Positions 43,342 through 55,868 of a DNA stretch of 64,000 nt are shown in pieces. The notes beneath the pieces were generated by a model. The model was given only the letters and a program-made list of their open reading frames with translations, was not told the origin of the DNA and did not search any database. Made by a program: the position numbers and the translations under genes. The DNA is from Silene conica. Its lineage: Eukaryota; Streptophyta; Magnoliopsida; Caryophyllales; Caryophyllaceae. The DNA is taken from positions 57,073,181-57,137,180 of the forward strand of contig CM055315.2 of assembly GCA_029255685.2 (NCBI GenBank), written 5' to 3'. Numbering within the stretch: the first letter of the stretch is position 1; the number at the start of each line of letters is the position of its first letter.

Positions 43342-44339
43342 TGTGGGGAATATAACACGTATTCACCCTAAATTTGCAGGATTATAATGAAATATGCAAT
43401 TGTGAATATTGTCATAAGATTAAAAACATGAGAAAAGAAGTACAACCTTTAGTCCTCGCGCAAAAGGCCTAAGAACAGGAATTAATGCAAATTCCCTCCT
43501 ATAACTTGCACCCAAGACTTTGAATGAGACGAGGCCGCGTGTGCTAGAAATCCTCTCCAATTGCCTTGCAATATAGGGAGAGCCCTTGAGGTTTTAGATG
43601 TGAGATCTGAGGTTTTGGGAGAAGAGTGCTCTCAAAACCCTAATTTTTCTTGAGAATTGTTTAAGCAGTGAAACAAGAGTAGTCTACATAAGGAGAAGGA
43701 CTCTCCTTATGTAGCCCTAGGATTCGGCCGAAATAGGGTTTGGGTAGGAGTGGGCTTTCCACTCTTACCTTATCCTAATGCGTGATTCGACCCAATTAGC
43801 TTTAAGTTGTTCGCGGGTTTTATTTATAAATCGTAACATGTTATCAGATATTAATACAGTCGATATATTAATAATGGTCTGACAAAATACGATATTGTAT
43901 AATTACCCAAATTAATATAACTGTTTATATTAATACGCGAATACAATATTTAATTAAATATAACCGTTTATATTTAATTTACGAATTAATCATGTAATCC
44001 GTATTAGCTAAAATTATTTAATCCGTATTAAATAATAATCTCAACATCTTATTGACTAATTTAATAGTCAATACCTCTGACTAACCGTTTAGTCATATCC
44101 GGCAAAATGTGACTGTATTTTCATACCTTCACATCTCTCAAACGTGTCCTATAGGTGTGACGTATAGGGACCAGTTGACCACCGCCATCCGTATGACAAT
44201 AACGTCAAACTTATCTAGCAAGCCAACCGTTATTGATAAACGTGGATCAACTGGTAATAATACAGAAGTATGCCCTTGTGATCCTTAAAGAGATTTAATA
44301 AGTCATTGTACTTAATTGTCAAGGACACCAGCCCCAACA
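43342..44339 (-). repeat. 3' LTR of Copia C
   Basis: 998 bp. On the element's strand it begins TGTTGGGGCTGG and ends CCCCACA. The 5' LTR copy differs at about three bases. Confidence 0.95.
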
Positions 44340-45202
44340 ATCTCCCACTTGTCCGTACAAGGGTATGTTCAATGACGTTATCACACTACATGTGGAGGAC
44401 ACAATCTCCAACAAACTCCCACTTGTCCGTACAAGTGTAGGTGCGATAACCGAATCTCATATCCTTTTAAAATTTCTCCCACTCAATGTAAGACAATTTG
44501 CAAATCCGCATTCGCAAAGGTCGTATCTCACAAGCGATCTGTATCAAGAGTGGTTTCCCCGACTAGAGAGTAACTTAACTGATAAAACGAATCTGTATTC
44601 GAGCATGGCCATGCATTTCAGTTACTACTCCTCGAGTGGCCCTGAGAAATGATAAAATCCTGATAAGGGTTTGGATATTTCCCTCAACTCGAATCCTGCC
44701 GATATCGCCCAGCATGAAATAACCCAGAAAAAAATCCTCTTGGCCCCTGTTACGGTGACCGTGGGAAAGAAACCAAAGTTACCCAAAATCTGTCTTAATC
44801 TCAAGAAACAGTTGAAAGTCAAAAGACTCGACTCTAAGGAACACTATGGAGGTCCTATCCACGACCTGACACCCAATGTTATAAAACATTTAGGACTCCA
44901 TAACGTTGTCACGGGGTGTCCTACGAGATATCCGTATAACTCGCCTTTGTGATTGGTCAGTCATCCACGTGACTTATGGCTCGTTGAACCCACCATCAAC
45001 CAACGTCACAAAATGATTACCTGAGTTATCAGCTCAAGTGGGTAATCAAGGACCAAAACGATGTAATGTTAATCAGTTCACTTTGTGGTGTTCAAAATTG
45101 GCGTACAATTCCACATGAGAAACAAAACATTTTATATCATAACAATAAGGTTGAATAGAGTACACGAGAAAATGAATTATTACATGAATTCATAAAAGAG
45201 TA
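44340..45202 (-). other. Copia C 3' UTR with duplicated polypurine tract and LTR-start remnant
   Basis: About 860 bp between pol and the 3' LTR without coding capacity. On the minus strand, ACAAGTGGGAG followed by TGTTGGAGATTGTGTCC (about 44428-44385) precedes the real tract and LTR start by about 80 bases. It looks like an earlier copy of the tract-LTR junction. The region as a whole is conserved at 1311-1885. Confidence 0.75.
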
Positions 45203-46927
45203 CTACAACTTAGGAACACATCCAATTCCTATGGAATGAATGTGCCCTTCATGCTTATCACGTGGTAATGCTTTTGTGAGAGGATCAGCTATGTTGTCAT
45301 CCGTAGCGATCTTTTCAATAAAAATCTCCTTTTGCTCCACGTAATCTCTGATTAGATGAGCTTTCCGTTGTACATGCCTAGCCTTGCTGCTAGACTTATG
45401 CTCCTTAGCTTGGAAGATGGCACTGCTATTGTCGCAATAGACGGTGATTGGGTCATTCGAACTAGGCACTACTGATAGTCCTTGTAAGAATTGACGCATC
45501 CATATTGCTTCCTTAGCTGCTTCTGAGGCGGCATAGTACTCGGACTCAGTCGTAGAATCTGCTGTAACACTCTGTTTAGAACTTTTCCAGCTGACAGCAG
45601 CGCCATTAAGAGTAAAGACAAATCCAGACTGAGATTTCGAGTCATCTCGATCTGTTTGGAAGCTAGCATCTGCGTAACCCGTGGCGCAGAGCGTTGAGTC
45701 GCCTCCATAAGTCAATCCCCAATCTTTAGTCCTCCGTAGGTACTTAAGAATGTTTTTCACGGCCATCCAGTGTGGTTCACCTGGATGAGCTTGGAATCGA
45801 CTGGTCATACTCAATGCATATGCAACGTCTGGACGTGTGCATATCATGGCATACATGATCGATCCTATTGCCGAGGCATAAGGAATCCGACTCATGCGCT
45901 CTTTCTCTTCCACTGACTTAGCTTCTTGAGTCTTGCTCAAGTGAAGCCCAGGAGTCATAGGAAGGAACCCCTTCTTGGAGTTCGTCATGCTGAATCTCTC
46001 CAGAATCTTCTCTATATAAGATTCCTGACTGAGAGACAACATCCGTCGTGATCTATCCCTGTAGATACGGATGCCCAAAATTCTTTGTGCCTCTCTCAGA
46101 TCTTTCATCTGGAAATGGTTTTTCAACCATGCTTTAACCGAAGATAAGAGAGGTATGTCATTCCCAATCAAGAGTATGTCATCGACATACAGTACTAGGA
46201 ATACAATCTTACTCCCACTCGACTTGATATAGAGACATGGTTCCTCGACTGATCGAATGAACCCATTCTCTTTTATCACTTGGTCGAAGCGATGATTCCA
46301 ACTCCGCGATGCTTGCTTAAGTCCATAGATGGAACGCTTAAGCTTGCAAACTTTCTTAGGATGTGCTGGATCGATAAAACCCTCGGGTTGTACCATGTAC
46401 AACTCTTCCTCCAAATAACCGTTTAAGAAGGCGGTTTTAACGTCCATTTGCCATATTTCATAGTCATGAAATGCAGCGATCGCTAAGATAATCCGAATGG
46501 AACGTAGCATGACTACGGGTGCAAAGATCTCATCGTAGTGCAAGCCTGGCACTTGGGTGAAACCTTTAGCAACTAGTCTAGCCTTATGCATATCTTGTTG
46601 TCCTTCCACGGCATGCTTTATCTTGTAAAGCCATTTGCATTGAAGGGGACGTACCTTTGCAGGTAGGTCCACAAGATCCCACACGTTGTTCTCATACATG
46701 GAGTCCATCTCGGATTGCATGGCTTCTAGCCATAGCTTTGAGTCAGAACTGGTCATGGCACCTTTATAGGTTGTGGGTTCATTACCCTCTAGGAGTAAGA
46801 CGTCATCTGTATCGTGTTCCTCGACCATACCAATGTATCTGTCCGGTGGAATAGAGACTCTTCCTGACCTCCTAGGTTCCTCAGGGATATCTACCGCAAC
46901 CTCGGTTGAAGGAACTGTTTCCTCCAA
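45203..46927 (-). pseudogene. Copia C pol, C-terminal part: reverse transcriptase and RNase H
   Basis: 574 codons in the same frame as the integrase part, separated from it by a single TAG at 46985-46987, so this is a nonsense mutation and not a gene boundary. The RT contains [20 protein letters not shown] and YVDD (VLYVDDILLIGND). RNase H contains ATGYADASF, ESEYYAASEA and an IADPLTKALP end. No further lesion is visible in this half. It ends TAA shortly after GIGCVPKL. Confidence 0.9.
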
Positions 46928-46984
46928 TGGTTGCTCGGTAGTTGGTTCTTGAACCTCCGATAACTCGAAGGTTCTATTACTCGA

Positions 46985-48169
46985 CTAGTTCTCGAGAAAT
47001 TCTTTCTCTAAGAACGTCGCACTAGCCGCAACAAAAACACGTTGTTCGGTAGGCGAGTAGAAGTAATGACCAAACGTTCCCTTTGGATAGCCTATAAAGT
47101 ATGTCTTGACCGATCGCGGGCCGAGCTTATCCTCGTGTCTCCACTTGACATAAGCCTCGCAGCCCCAAACCCGAATAAAGGACAAGTTAGGGACCGTTCC
47201 CTTCCATAACTCGAATGGAGTCTTGTCAACAGCTTTAGACGGACTTCGGTTAAGTATTAGAGCGGCCGACAAAAGAGCATAGCCCCACAATGAATCAGGC
47301 ACAACGGTGTGACTCATCATGGATCGAACCATATCAAGTAAAGTTCGATTTCTCCGTTTGGACACACCATTTAATTGTGGTGTTCCAGGTGGAGTCAACC
47401 GTAGCACGATCCCACAGTCTTTTAGGTGTTGATCAAACTCGCGTGAAAGATACTCACCACCACGATCCGAGCGTAGTGCTTTAATCTTTCTACCCAGCTG
47501 GTTCTGTACCCGATTCTGGTATTCTTTGAACTTGTCAAAGGATTCACTTTTATGTTTCATCAGGTAGACATAGCCATATCTACTCAAATCATCCGTGAAA
47601 GTGATGAAATACCTATAGCCTTCTCGTGCGTTGATCGACATAGGGCCACACACGTCCGTATGTATGAGTCCTAATAGGTCGGCAGCGCGCATTCCAACAC
47701 CTTTGAAGGAAATACGAGTCATTTTGCCGATGAGACATGATTCACACGTGCCATATGATTCGAAATCAAAGGGCGAAATAGCTCCATTCTGTATGAGCTG
47801 TTTTACGCGTTTCTCATTTATGTGTCCCATACGACAATGCCATAGGTAAGTTTGATCTTTGTCACCTACCTTTATTCTTTTATTATTCACGTGTAATATC
47901 TCGGTGGTTTGATCTAAAACATAAATTCCATTCATGGAAACTGCCTTGCCATAAATCATATTGTGTAAGGAGAAAATACAGCTATTATTCTCTATTACAA
48001 ATGAAAAGCCGAGTTTGTCAAGTGCAGAAAGTGAAATAATGTTTTTGGACAAACTAGGAACATAATAACAGTTATATAAAAATAACTCGAATCCACTTGG
48101 AAGCTGGATTACGTATGTTCCCTTCGAGACTGCAGCCACACGTGCTCCATTCCCGACACGCAGGTCCAC
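46985..48169 (-). pseudogene. Copia C pol, N-terminal part: integrase, catalytic glutamate lost
   Basis: 394 codons. They cover the end of protease, the pre-integrase zinc finger (HLWHCRMGHIN, CESCLIGK) and the integrase core. The two aspartates are present (HTDVCGPM, RSDRGGEY). The position of the third catalytic residue reads NGVSKRRNRTL, with Lys where the family, including Copia B, has Glu. The first codon shown is GTG, because the frame has shifted relative to gag at about 48195. It ends in the internal TAG. Confidence 0.9.
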
Positions 48170-48180
48170 CTCACCCTTGA

Positions 48181-49233
48181 TTAGGGTTCTTGGTTTCGGA
48201 GGCCCTGCACATGATTAAATAGATGAGAACCACAACCAGTATCAAGTACCCAAGTTCCGCAACTTGCATGGTTAATCTCAATCATGTGAATAAAAGAAGA
48301 AGAAGACATACCAACAGGAGTAACACGGCCTGCTTTAATGTCCTCGCGATACACGGGGCATGAGCGCCTCCAATGCCCAGTCTTGTGGCAATGGTGACAT
48401 TCCATGCTTGTATCCTTGCTCTTTGTCTTGCCTTGTGAGTTACTCGACTCACCAGGCCCACTCTTAGCAAATCCTGGTTTCTTGAACCTGGGCCTACCCA
48501 CCGCTAGGTCGCCCTGAGCTTTAGCCTTCCCTTTACCTTTTCCCTTACTTGAGATCATGAGAACATCCTGCTTTAGACTCCCACTCAACTTTAGATCCTT
48601 CTCAGTCTGTACGAGAAGGGAGTGGAGCTCATGGGGAATTTTCTTCATGTCGTTCATGTAGTAGTTGGCCCTAAAGAGGGCGAACCCATCATGAAGCGAA
48701 TGAAGCATGCGATCAACGATGATGTTCTCACTGATCTTGCAGTTTAGGGACTCCAGTTTCTTGATATTCTCAATCATGTTGAGAATATGTGGGCTAACAG
48801 CTTGGCCCTTCTGGAGTTTCGCCTCAAAGAAGCGACAGGTATGCTCATAAGAAACGATTCTCGGAGCCTTGGAGAATTCGTTAGTGAGCGTGGTGAAAAT
48901 CTTGTTTGCACCATGGGTTATGAAGCGTCTTTGCAAATTGGATTCCATTGCATAGATGAGTACGTTCTTTATCGCACCCGCTTCCATAACGAAATCGCTA
49001 TGAGCGCGAATTTCGTTGGCTCTAGCTCCAGTTCCTGGGTGTGGCGGAATGGGCTCAGTTAAGAACTTGAGCTTTCCGTCAGCAATGGCAGCATTCCGTA
49101 GTGCTGCCTCCCAGTCAGAGAAGTTTGACCCATCATTCCTCAGTCTAGTTGACTGATTCATGGAGTCCATGAAGGCTTTTAGCCAGGATTCACGTGCTAG
49201 CTTGGCACTTGGCATTGGGTCTTCACCAGCCAT
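48181..49233 (-). pseudogene. Copia C gag and start of protease, frameshifted
   Basis: 350 codons from the ATG at 49233. The N-terminal gag (SWLKAFMDSMNQS, NFSDWEAAL) is followed by UBN2-type sequence and one zinc knuckle beginning at C279 (CHHCHKTGHWRRSC). The protease active site is D331-T-G (WVLDTGCGSHLF). The frame ends after GLRNQEP. The next frame carries on directly with the rest of protease, so a one-base change in the A-run near 48198 separates gag from pol. Confidence 0.9.
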
Positions 49234-50977
49234 TTTAGTTTTACAGCAGTTTTAATGAACGTGTTCTACACTGAAAGAAGATAAAACAAAACCATATAAG
49301 CAACTTATTGTTGTGATTTAAGTCTATATTAAATTGAATTTAAACTCGTAGACTCATGCATTTATATAATTGATCTCCCTCAAGAATTATATAAACGATC
49401 CCAAGACTCAATTTCCGTATATTGATAAGCCCACAGTTTGGCTAATTCCAATCGTTGGAACTCTTGGTCGATAGATTTCCGTAAATCCTATCTATTAGTC
49501 CATCTCAGTCACTGGAATATTATCGAGTGACCATGATGTTGAGATAAAATAAATCATCTGTTCCCACTTACCCGACGTAGAAGGGGTCATATTATGCCTA
49601 CCGACGAAGAAGGGATACATGGGAGGCTGATTTATAAAGACTAATCTCAATTTTTGGTTATACGAGGAAGACCCCATCAACTCTTATTTATCCATATTTA
49701 AGTGAACTAAAAACTAGCATTTGCGTGAATGAATTAAATAAAGTGATGGCTTTTAAATTGACATGTGACATCTGTATTGTCACAGAAAACTAACGCGTGA
49801 CCTCTACATGAGTCAGTTTTCAGGCATGATATAGGTGGTTTGGTTTTTAGGCGGAATATGATGCAAGCTATTATCGATGAAAGCGTAAAGATAAATGCAA
49901 TAAACGTAAATAAAAGTCCTAGTGTGGCCTATCCTACCAAAATAAACATAAAACAACTAGGAATCCACTGTTGGACCCTAGAAGCTTGTCTTGATGTTCC
50001 ATCTTGGTCCTTGCAGCGGGAGTGAGCATCCGGCCTCCGTCTTGTCTTTGGTCTTCACAAAATTACTAATTTAAATTACAAAAGTAATCCTAGATACATT
50101 CTAATTTAAATACAAAAGTAATTACATGGCAAAAACCCAAAACGGAGATTCAAGATCTCAAAATTACAAGCAAGATCGTGTCCCATCATTACGGTAACAC
50201 AATCTTCTAAGGCCACACTAAGTTACAACCGTTTGCAAAAAATTAAATACGTTATTGAAAGTATTCAAGGCATTCACAAGACGATAAATAAAATGCATCA
50301 ACTAAATAAAATTTATACATGACATAATACTGTTATTATGATTAATAAATTTATACCAAACCACCTTTTAAGATTAAAATTATGTGACTATACCGCTTTA
50401 ATCACCAATTTTAATAAACATATAATCCATTATTTTAAACTGTTTTAAAACAATATGTATCAAACGAGGGTGAACCGTTTCACTAAACAATACACTATTT
50501 CCGTATATAGTATATTATTTTAAGCCATGTGAAAATAAGAAAACAAGTTATTTTCGAAAAGAGAGCCCGAAACATGAGCACTCGACCGAGCAGCAGAGGC
50601 ACTCTATCGAGTGCCAGTGTCACTCGATCGAGTGCAGCAGGGGCTCGATTGAGTGACTCTTTAAAACGCAATCGCTGCACTTTTAAATCAAAACGAGTTT
50701 ATAACTTGGATTTAAAACGTGTAAATCATATATAAACAACAACAAAAGATTCACATATTGCTAAAAATATCGATTAATTAACAATATGCAAATAATAATC
50801 GAAGAACAAGATCGATTTCTCACAAAAATCACACGCACGGGCCTGGTACGAGGGCACTCGATCGAGTGCAACAGGGACTCGATCGAGTGCCTGCGACAGA
50901 ATGTACGGTTTTCAAAATTTAAAACTTATGAAAGACACAATTGTAAAATTTTCATGGCCTAATGCTCTGATACCACT
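49234..50977 (-). other. Copia C leader with CTCGATCGAG palindromes
   Basis: About 1.74 kb between the primer site and gag. It contains six copies of a CACTCGATCGAGTG-like palindrome in two clusters (50579-50655 and 50855-50889), some with one or two changes. No open frame of note. Confidence 0.75.
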
Positions 50978-51975
50978 TGTGGGGAATATAACACGTATTC
51001 ACCCTAAATTTGCAGGATTATAATGAAATATGCAATTGTGAATATTGTCATAAGATTAAAAACATGAGAAAAGATGTACAACCTTTAGTCCTCGCGCAAA
51101 AGGCCTAAGAACAGGAATTAATGCAAATTCCCTCCTATAACTTGCACCCAAGACTTTGAATGAGACGAGGCCGCGTGTGCTAGAAATCCTCTCCAATTGC
51201 CTTGCAATATAGGGAGAGCCCTTGAGGTTTTAGATGTGAGATCTGAGGTTTTGGGAGAAGAGTGCTCTCAAAACCCTAATTTTTCTTGAGAATTGTTTAA
51301 GCAGTGAAACAAGAGTAGTCTACATAAGGAGAAGGACTCTCCTTATGTAGCCCTAGGATTCGGCCGAAATAGGGTTTGGGTAGGAGTGGGCTTTCCACTC
51401 TTACCTTATCCTAATGCGTGATTCGACCCAATTAGCTTTAAGTTGTTCGCGGGTTTTATTTATAAATCGTAACATGTTATCAGATATTAATACGGTCGAT
51501 ATATTAATAATGGTCTGACAAAATACGATATTGTATAATTACCCAAATTAATATAACTGTTTATATTAATACGCGAATACAATATTTAATTAAATATAAC
51601 CGTTTATATTTAATTTACGAATTAATCATGTAATCCGTATTAGCTAAAATTATTTAATCCGTATTAAATAATAATCTCAACATCTTATTGACTAATTTAA
51701 TAGTCAATACCTCTGACTAACCGTTTAGTCATATCCGGCAAAATGTGACTGTATTTTCATACCTTCACATCTCTCAAACGTGTCCTATAGGTGTGACGTA
51801 TAGGGACCAGTCGACCACCGCCATCCGTATGACAATAACGTCAAACTTATCTAGCAAGCCAACCGTTATTGATAAACGTGGATCAACTGGTAATAATACA
51901 GAAGTATGCCCTTGTGATCCTTAAAGAGATTTAATAAGTCATTGTACTTAATTGTCAAGGACACCAGCCCCAACA
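50978..51975 (-). repeat. 5' LTR of Copia C
   Basis: 998 bp. The differences from the 3' LTR that I could see are near 51073, 51493 and 51811. Confidence 0.95.
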
Positions 51976-52361
51976 GAAAGTTCCACTAAGGATGTTTTAA
52001 ACATCGAAAAGAAAGGGAAAACGAGCTTCAAGAAGAATGCTTTCAAGGGCAAGGGCAAGAAAACGTTCAAGCCCAAACCGACCAAAGAAAAGACCTTTTC
52101 GAAAGGTGCTTCCACCTCATCTTCGAAATCTGAAGATAAGTGCCATTATTGCACAGGGATAGGACATTGGAAGAGAAATTGCTCCAAATACTTAAGCGAT
52201 CTCAAAAATGGGAAGGCAACCGCCGTAGGTAATAATTCTCGTTTAAATTCATGTCATTTATCAACTTATGTATAGTGATACAAATATGTTGATATTTACC
52301 CTTTTTAATTGTTTTAAAGGGCCACCTCCTAATGATAAGGGCAAGGAGAAGGAAGCGTGAA

Positions 52362-54641
52362 GTTCCTTACTTGGATGACTATGGTAGCGTCCAATTGATC
52401 GAAGACTTGAAGAGCTAGGCTCTAATTTTCATATTGCCTTCTTTAATATTTTGCAATTTATTTTCTTGTAAGACAAGGATTCAAATCCTAAAACAATGGT
52501 TGTAATTTTGGATGTTAGTGACTTGGTTTTCAACCCAAGTCACTACTTTTGTTCCTAATCAATTATTTGATTTCTAAAATAAATTGCATACCTTGTTAAA
52601 ACATGAATAATAGTGATCTTGTCACGCAATAAACATTGATACGATCAATATAATATAATCAAAGTGTTGATTAAAACGGAGAACTACACCCCATGAGATA
52701 CTTTCAATCAAAATGAGACATCATCAGTTCATTATAAGAGTTTCATTTTAAGTGAAAATGAGAATGAGTTCAACACATCTATATAACTTTTCAATCATTC
52801 AAATACATTGGTTTAATCGAAAATAGCTATCCTTATACGAATAAAGATTATTGTTAAAAGGATAGAGTGGGAGAAAGATTTTCGCCCGCAAACCAATGAT
52901 ATAAATGTAGGATCTTAGAGAAGAATCCCAAAAGGGAGTCTTAAGAAGAACCCTAAATGAAGAAAGAAAGAAACTACGAGAGGACACTGAAGAAACTACG
53001 GGAGGACACTAGAGGAAATGTTCCTTATGTTCATTGTTTCAAAGAGAGGAGACATGAAACCCCGTATGAAATCGGAAGGAAATCGGTTCCTTGAAATAAT
53101 GATATTCTCAAAATTATAAGATAATAGAGGAGAAATCATCTCAGTCCCCGCGACAGTAGTATATGTTGTATCGAAAAGTGATGTTATGAATTCATGAGAT
53201 GTTGATTGAATAAAGGTAGATCACTATAGGGATAGTGATGGTGATAATGATTCAAGTTATAGATAAAGATTTACATGCAAGAAATGAAAGGTTCATTTAA
53301 GAGATCGAGTGATATTGTTTTTAGTGGGAGCGATATTCATTAAAGAATTGAACCTACCATTTAGAGAGGATGGGTGATTCTTTAAAGTGTAAAGAATAAG
53401 AGGTTCTCAATTCTAGATGAACAAAAACTTTATATCATAAGATGATGGAGCTTTACGGGAAGGTTTATTATATTGATAATAAATGGTCGCCCATTAGAAA
53501 TCAAAGTGGTTAAATATGTTATTCATATTGATGAATAAAGCCTTGATCAAATAGCCAACATGTTTGAAAATAATTAGAGTGATGAAATCATAAATAACTA
53601 CAATATAGATTTCAGTACATAAGCGACTAGATAATTTCGAGTGATTCTTTAATCCCTCTAGTATATCAATACGTCACGAGTTATAAGATAACAGTAGGAG
53701 CTTTCCTCAGGAAAAGAAACTCAAAATCTAGAATGAGTTCTAGATATGTACTCAAATAAGATCATATTATGCGAGATAATATGAATTAGAAGGAGACCAA
53801 AATTTGTAAGTTTTGCAATCATGAATAAAATGTTTATTCGCAAAACATTAATACAAATTGATGATCGTGCATCAAATGCAATGAAATAGTATTGACTATT
53901 TTGCATGACAATGTCATTTGAGTTATAATTAACTCAAGATGAAAGATACTTTGTCAAAATCCAAATGGGTTGTAAGAGACAACATTGAACCCCATAAAGT
54001 GAACTGGATTGATTTAGTATAGCCCATGGCCGCTTACATGAGGTGACATCTCAAAGCGACTAGAATGTGAGGCGACTGATGACAAGTTCAAGTGCCATAG
54101 AGTCATATGTGATGACTAGTCGATCACATAGGCAGACTGCAAGAGACACTCTGTCGGGCAAAGTGACCGCTTATAGAGTTCTGGAAATTTTATAATAGCC
54201 GGGTCGTGGCAAGAGCTGCTATAGTATTCTTGTAAGTCAATTCTTAGACTAAAGACTACTCTCCCAAGATGGTACAGTTTAGGCATAACCTTGATCCATT
54301 CTCTACGACTTTTCGTAACTGGAGTCAAATGGGATTCCTTTGGGTTATGACTAACTGTGACTAGTTAAAGGAAGTAGTACGATAGAAATTGTCCACCCCT
54401 TGTTAGGGTTGTTCAAATCTCAAGGCCACTCGAGGAGAAGTTAACTGGAAATGCGTGGCCACGCTCAGAACGTATCTATGGTAGATAATTCCGGTCAAAC
54501 AGTTGTTCTCCAGATCGAGGAAACCGCTCATAATATGATCGAATGCAAGTACGACCTCAGAGAAACATCTTGCATTGAGTGGGAGATTGTAATAGGACAA
54601 GAGAATTGGTGACGCACACTTGTCGAGGACAAGTGGGAGAT
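52362..54641 (+). other. Non-coding 3' half of Copia A
   Basis: About 2.3 kb with no frame encoding protease, integrase, RT or RNase H motifs. The last 250 bases (from about 54390) match the 3' UTR of Copia C and the fragment at 1620-1885, including two GTGGGAGATTGT purine motifs about 55 bases apart (54580 and 54631). This suggests that the pol part was lost or replaced while the 3' end was kept. Confidence 0.7.
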
Positions 54642-55868
54642 TGTTGGGAAATGTGTCCTCAACAATAGTGCGATCACGTAATTAAATCTCATGACGAGAA
54701 TGCGCAAGGGATGATACGAAATTATATTAGTCAACTAACCAACATTAATCGGTAATGATTGGCTAGCTAGAGTTTGACATTACTGTCGTATGACGGTGAT
54801 GGTCAGTTGATCCCTTTAGGTCACAACTATAGGACAATTCCCTTAAATTGATAAAGTGATCAAATGTATATTGATACGATTTGATCATATTCCTTAAACT
54901 CGTATATCGAGAAATCAGAGGTTAAATCTTATTGTAAGATTTATGTTTAAAATTGAAACGTGTCAATTGTTAAACAATAAATGATATTTTATAATATCGT
55001 AATTAGAATGAATTGGGCTATATATAATACAAAGGTTGTAAATCGTATTGACGATAAATTATCATTTTATATTTGTAATTTCGAATTACTTGTCAATTGA
55101 TAAATATAATTTATTTAAATATACAATATTTATATGATAAATATTTATATCAAGATAATTGTATTTTATTACCTAAAGACATATAAGATGTCACATAATA
55201 TACAATCTTACATTTGACAATTTTATAAAATGAAATCCATATTATGCTTAAGTTGGGCGGCTAAATGGGTGTGGTTGTGGGTGATTATTGTGTATTAAAC
55301 ACACCTTAATCATCATGTTTAAAGGTATATCTTGGAAACACAATCTAGGCCACCCTAAGTTGCATGGGTTAGAGAACTTGTCTCCCCTTTGTAGCTCCCC
55401 ATACCCGGCCTCCCACTAACCTAAGCAACACCATTTAAAATGTTGTTGCATGCTCACAACTCATTCTAATGCTTGCATAATTTTCTAAGTGTGAGAAAAA
55501 CTAAGAAAAATCGTCTAGATATTATTATAAGATAATAACAATACTAATTATATAATAGATATAAGATTAGTATAATAAGTTCATATTAGAACTTATATTT
55601 TTTAAGGAAAATCCGTTTCATGTACTAGCATACTCGAGATTTCGGATAATTTGAGGGTTGTCTTGGTGCATCACTAAGGAGGTGTTCTTGTTGAATACTT
55701 GGAGGATCATCCTAGCATTTCGTTTGGACCGTGTGTAAGGGTTCGAATCTTCTATTTCCGCATAATGTTATTAGCATGCATAAGATCTAAAGTTTGTTTA
55801 ATTAAAATGTTAATTAATTTTGTTAGTATGACTAAAAGTATTAGTTTATGTGATAACTAAACCTAACA
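54642..55868 (+). repeat. 3' LTR of Copia A
   Basis: 1227 bp, begins TGTTGGGAAATG and ends CCTAACA. It is followed by the GATAT target duplication, where Gypsy RT resumes. Confidence 0.93.

Larger units (their letters stand above)
43342..51975 (-). mobile_element. Copia C: recently inserted, defective Copia element
   Basis: LTRs of 998 bp (43342-44339 and 50978-51975) differ at about three positions by eye. The target duplication GAAAG lies at 43337-43341 and 51976-51980, inside Copia A gag. On the minus strand the primer site TGGTATCAGAGC (50964-50975) lies two bases from the 5' LTR, and the purine tract AAGTGGGAGAT abuts the 3' LTR. Gag and pol are nearly complete but carry a frameshift, a nonsense codon and a lost integrase glutamate. 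Its LTR and 3' UTR are close relatives of the fragments at 1311-2879 and 18591-19898. Confidence 0.94.
42692..52361 (+). pseudogene. Copia A gag, nonsense-mutated and split by Copia C
   Basis: The ATG at 42692 starts a Copia gag (WLRSFMDRCKLD, GANFKDWDAQL) with a run of Ala-Pro-Thr repeats near residue 55. An in-frame TAA at 43109 stops it after 139 codons. The same frame then continues (ISPHVLKLVELAETL, LDELHKMLVQAERDM) to 43341, where Copia C is inserted. Beyond the insertion (51976 on) the basic region and one zinc knuckle (CHYCTGIGHWKRNC) follow to about 52230. After that, GT...AG-like signals (GTAATAATTC at 52230, TTTTAAAG before 52320) could splice out about 90 bp to a short tail ending TGA at about 52359. 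No protease follows, so gag ends the coding part of this element. Two independent lesions make it dead. Confidence 0.85.
27565..55868 (+). mobile_element. Copia A: gag-only LTR retrotransposon, carrying two nested Copias
   Basis: The LTRs are 27565-28789 and 54642-55868 (1225 and 1227 bp; roughly 25 differences by eye). The target duplication GATAT lies at 27560-27564 and 55869-55873. The primer site TTGGTATCAGAGC begins two bases after the 5' LTR, and the purine tract AAGTGGGAGAT abuts the 3' LTR. Without the insertions it is about 8.2 kb. It encodes gag only: the 2.2 kb between gag and the 3' LTR has no protease, integrase or RT motif in any frame. This fits the gag-only non-autonomous (TR-GAG) class, which would need pol in trans. 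Copia B sits in the leader and Copia C in gag. Confidence 0.9.

Noticed and set aside
44365..44952. Plus-strand frames of 93-95 residues
   Set aside because: They are antisense to the Copia C 3' UTR, overlap the purine tracts and lack domains.
46927..46985. Gene boundary between Copia C integrase and RT
   Set aside because: Both sides are in the same frame and separated by one TAG; a nonsense mutation is simpler.
50579..50889. CRISPR-like array in the Copia C leader
   Set aside because: Only six irregularly spaced short palindromes in a plant retrotransposon; no regular spacers.
52799..54328. Short minus-strand frames of 61-70 residues in the Copia A 3' half
   Set aside because: No conserved motif, no suitable start context, random expectation in AT-rich DNA.
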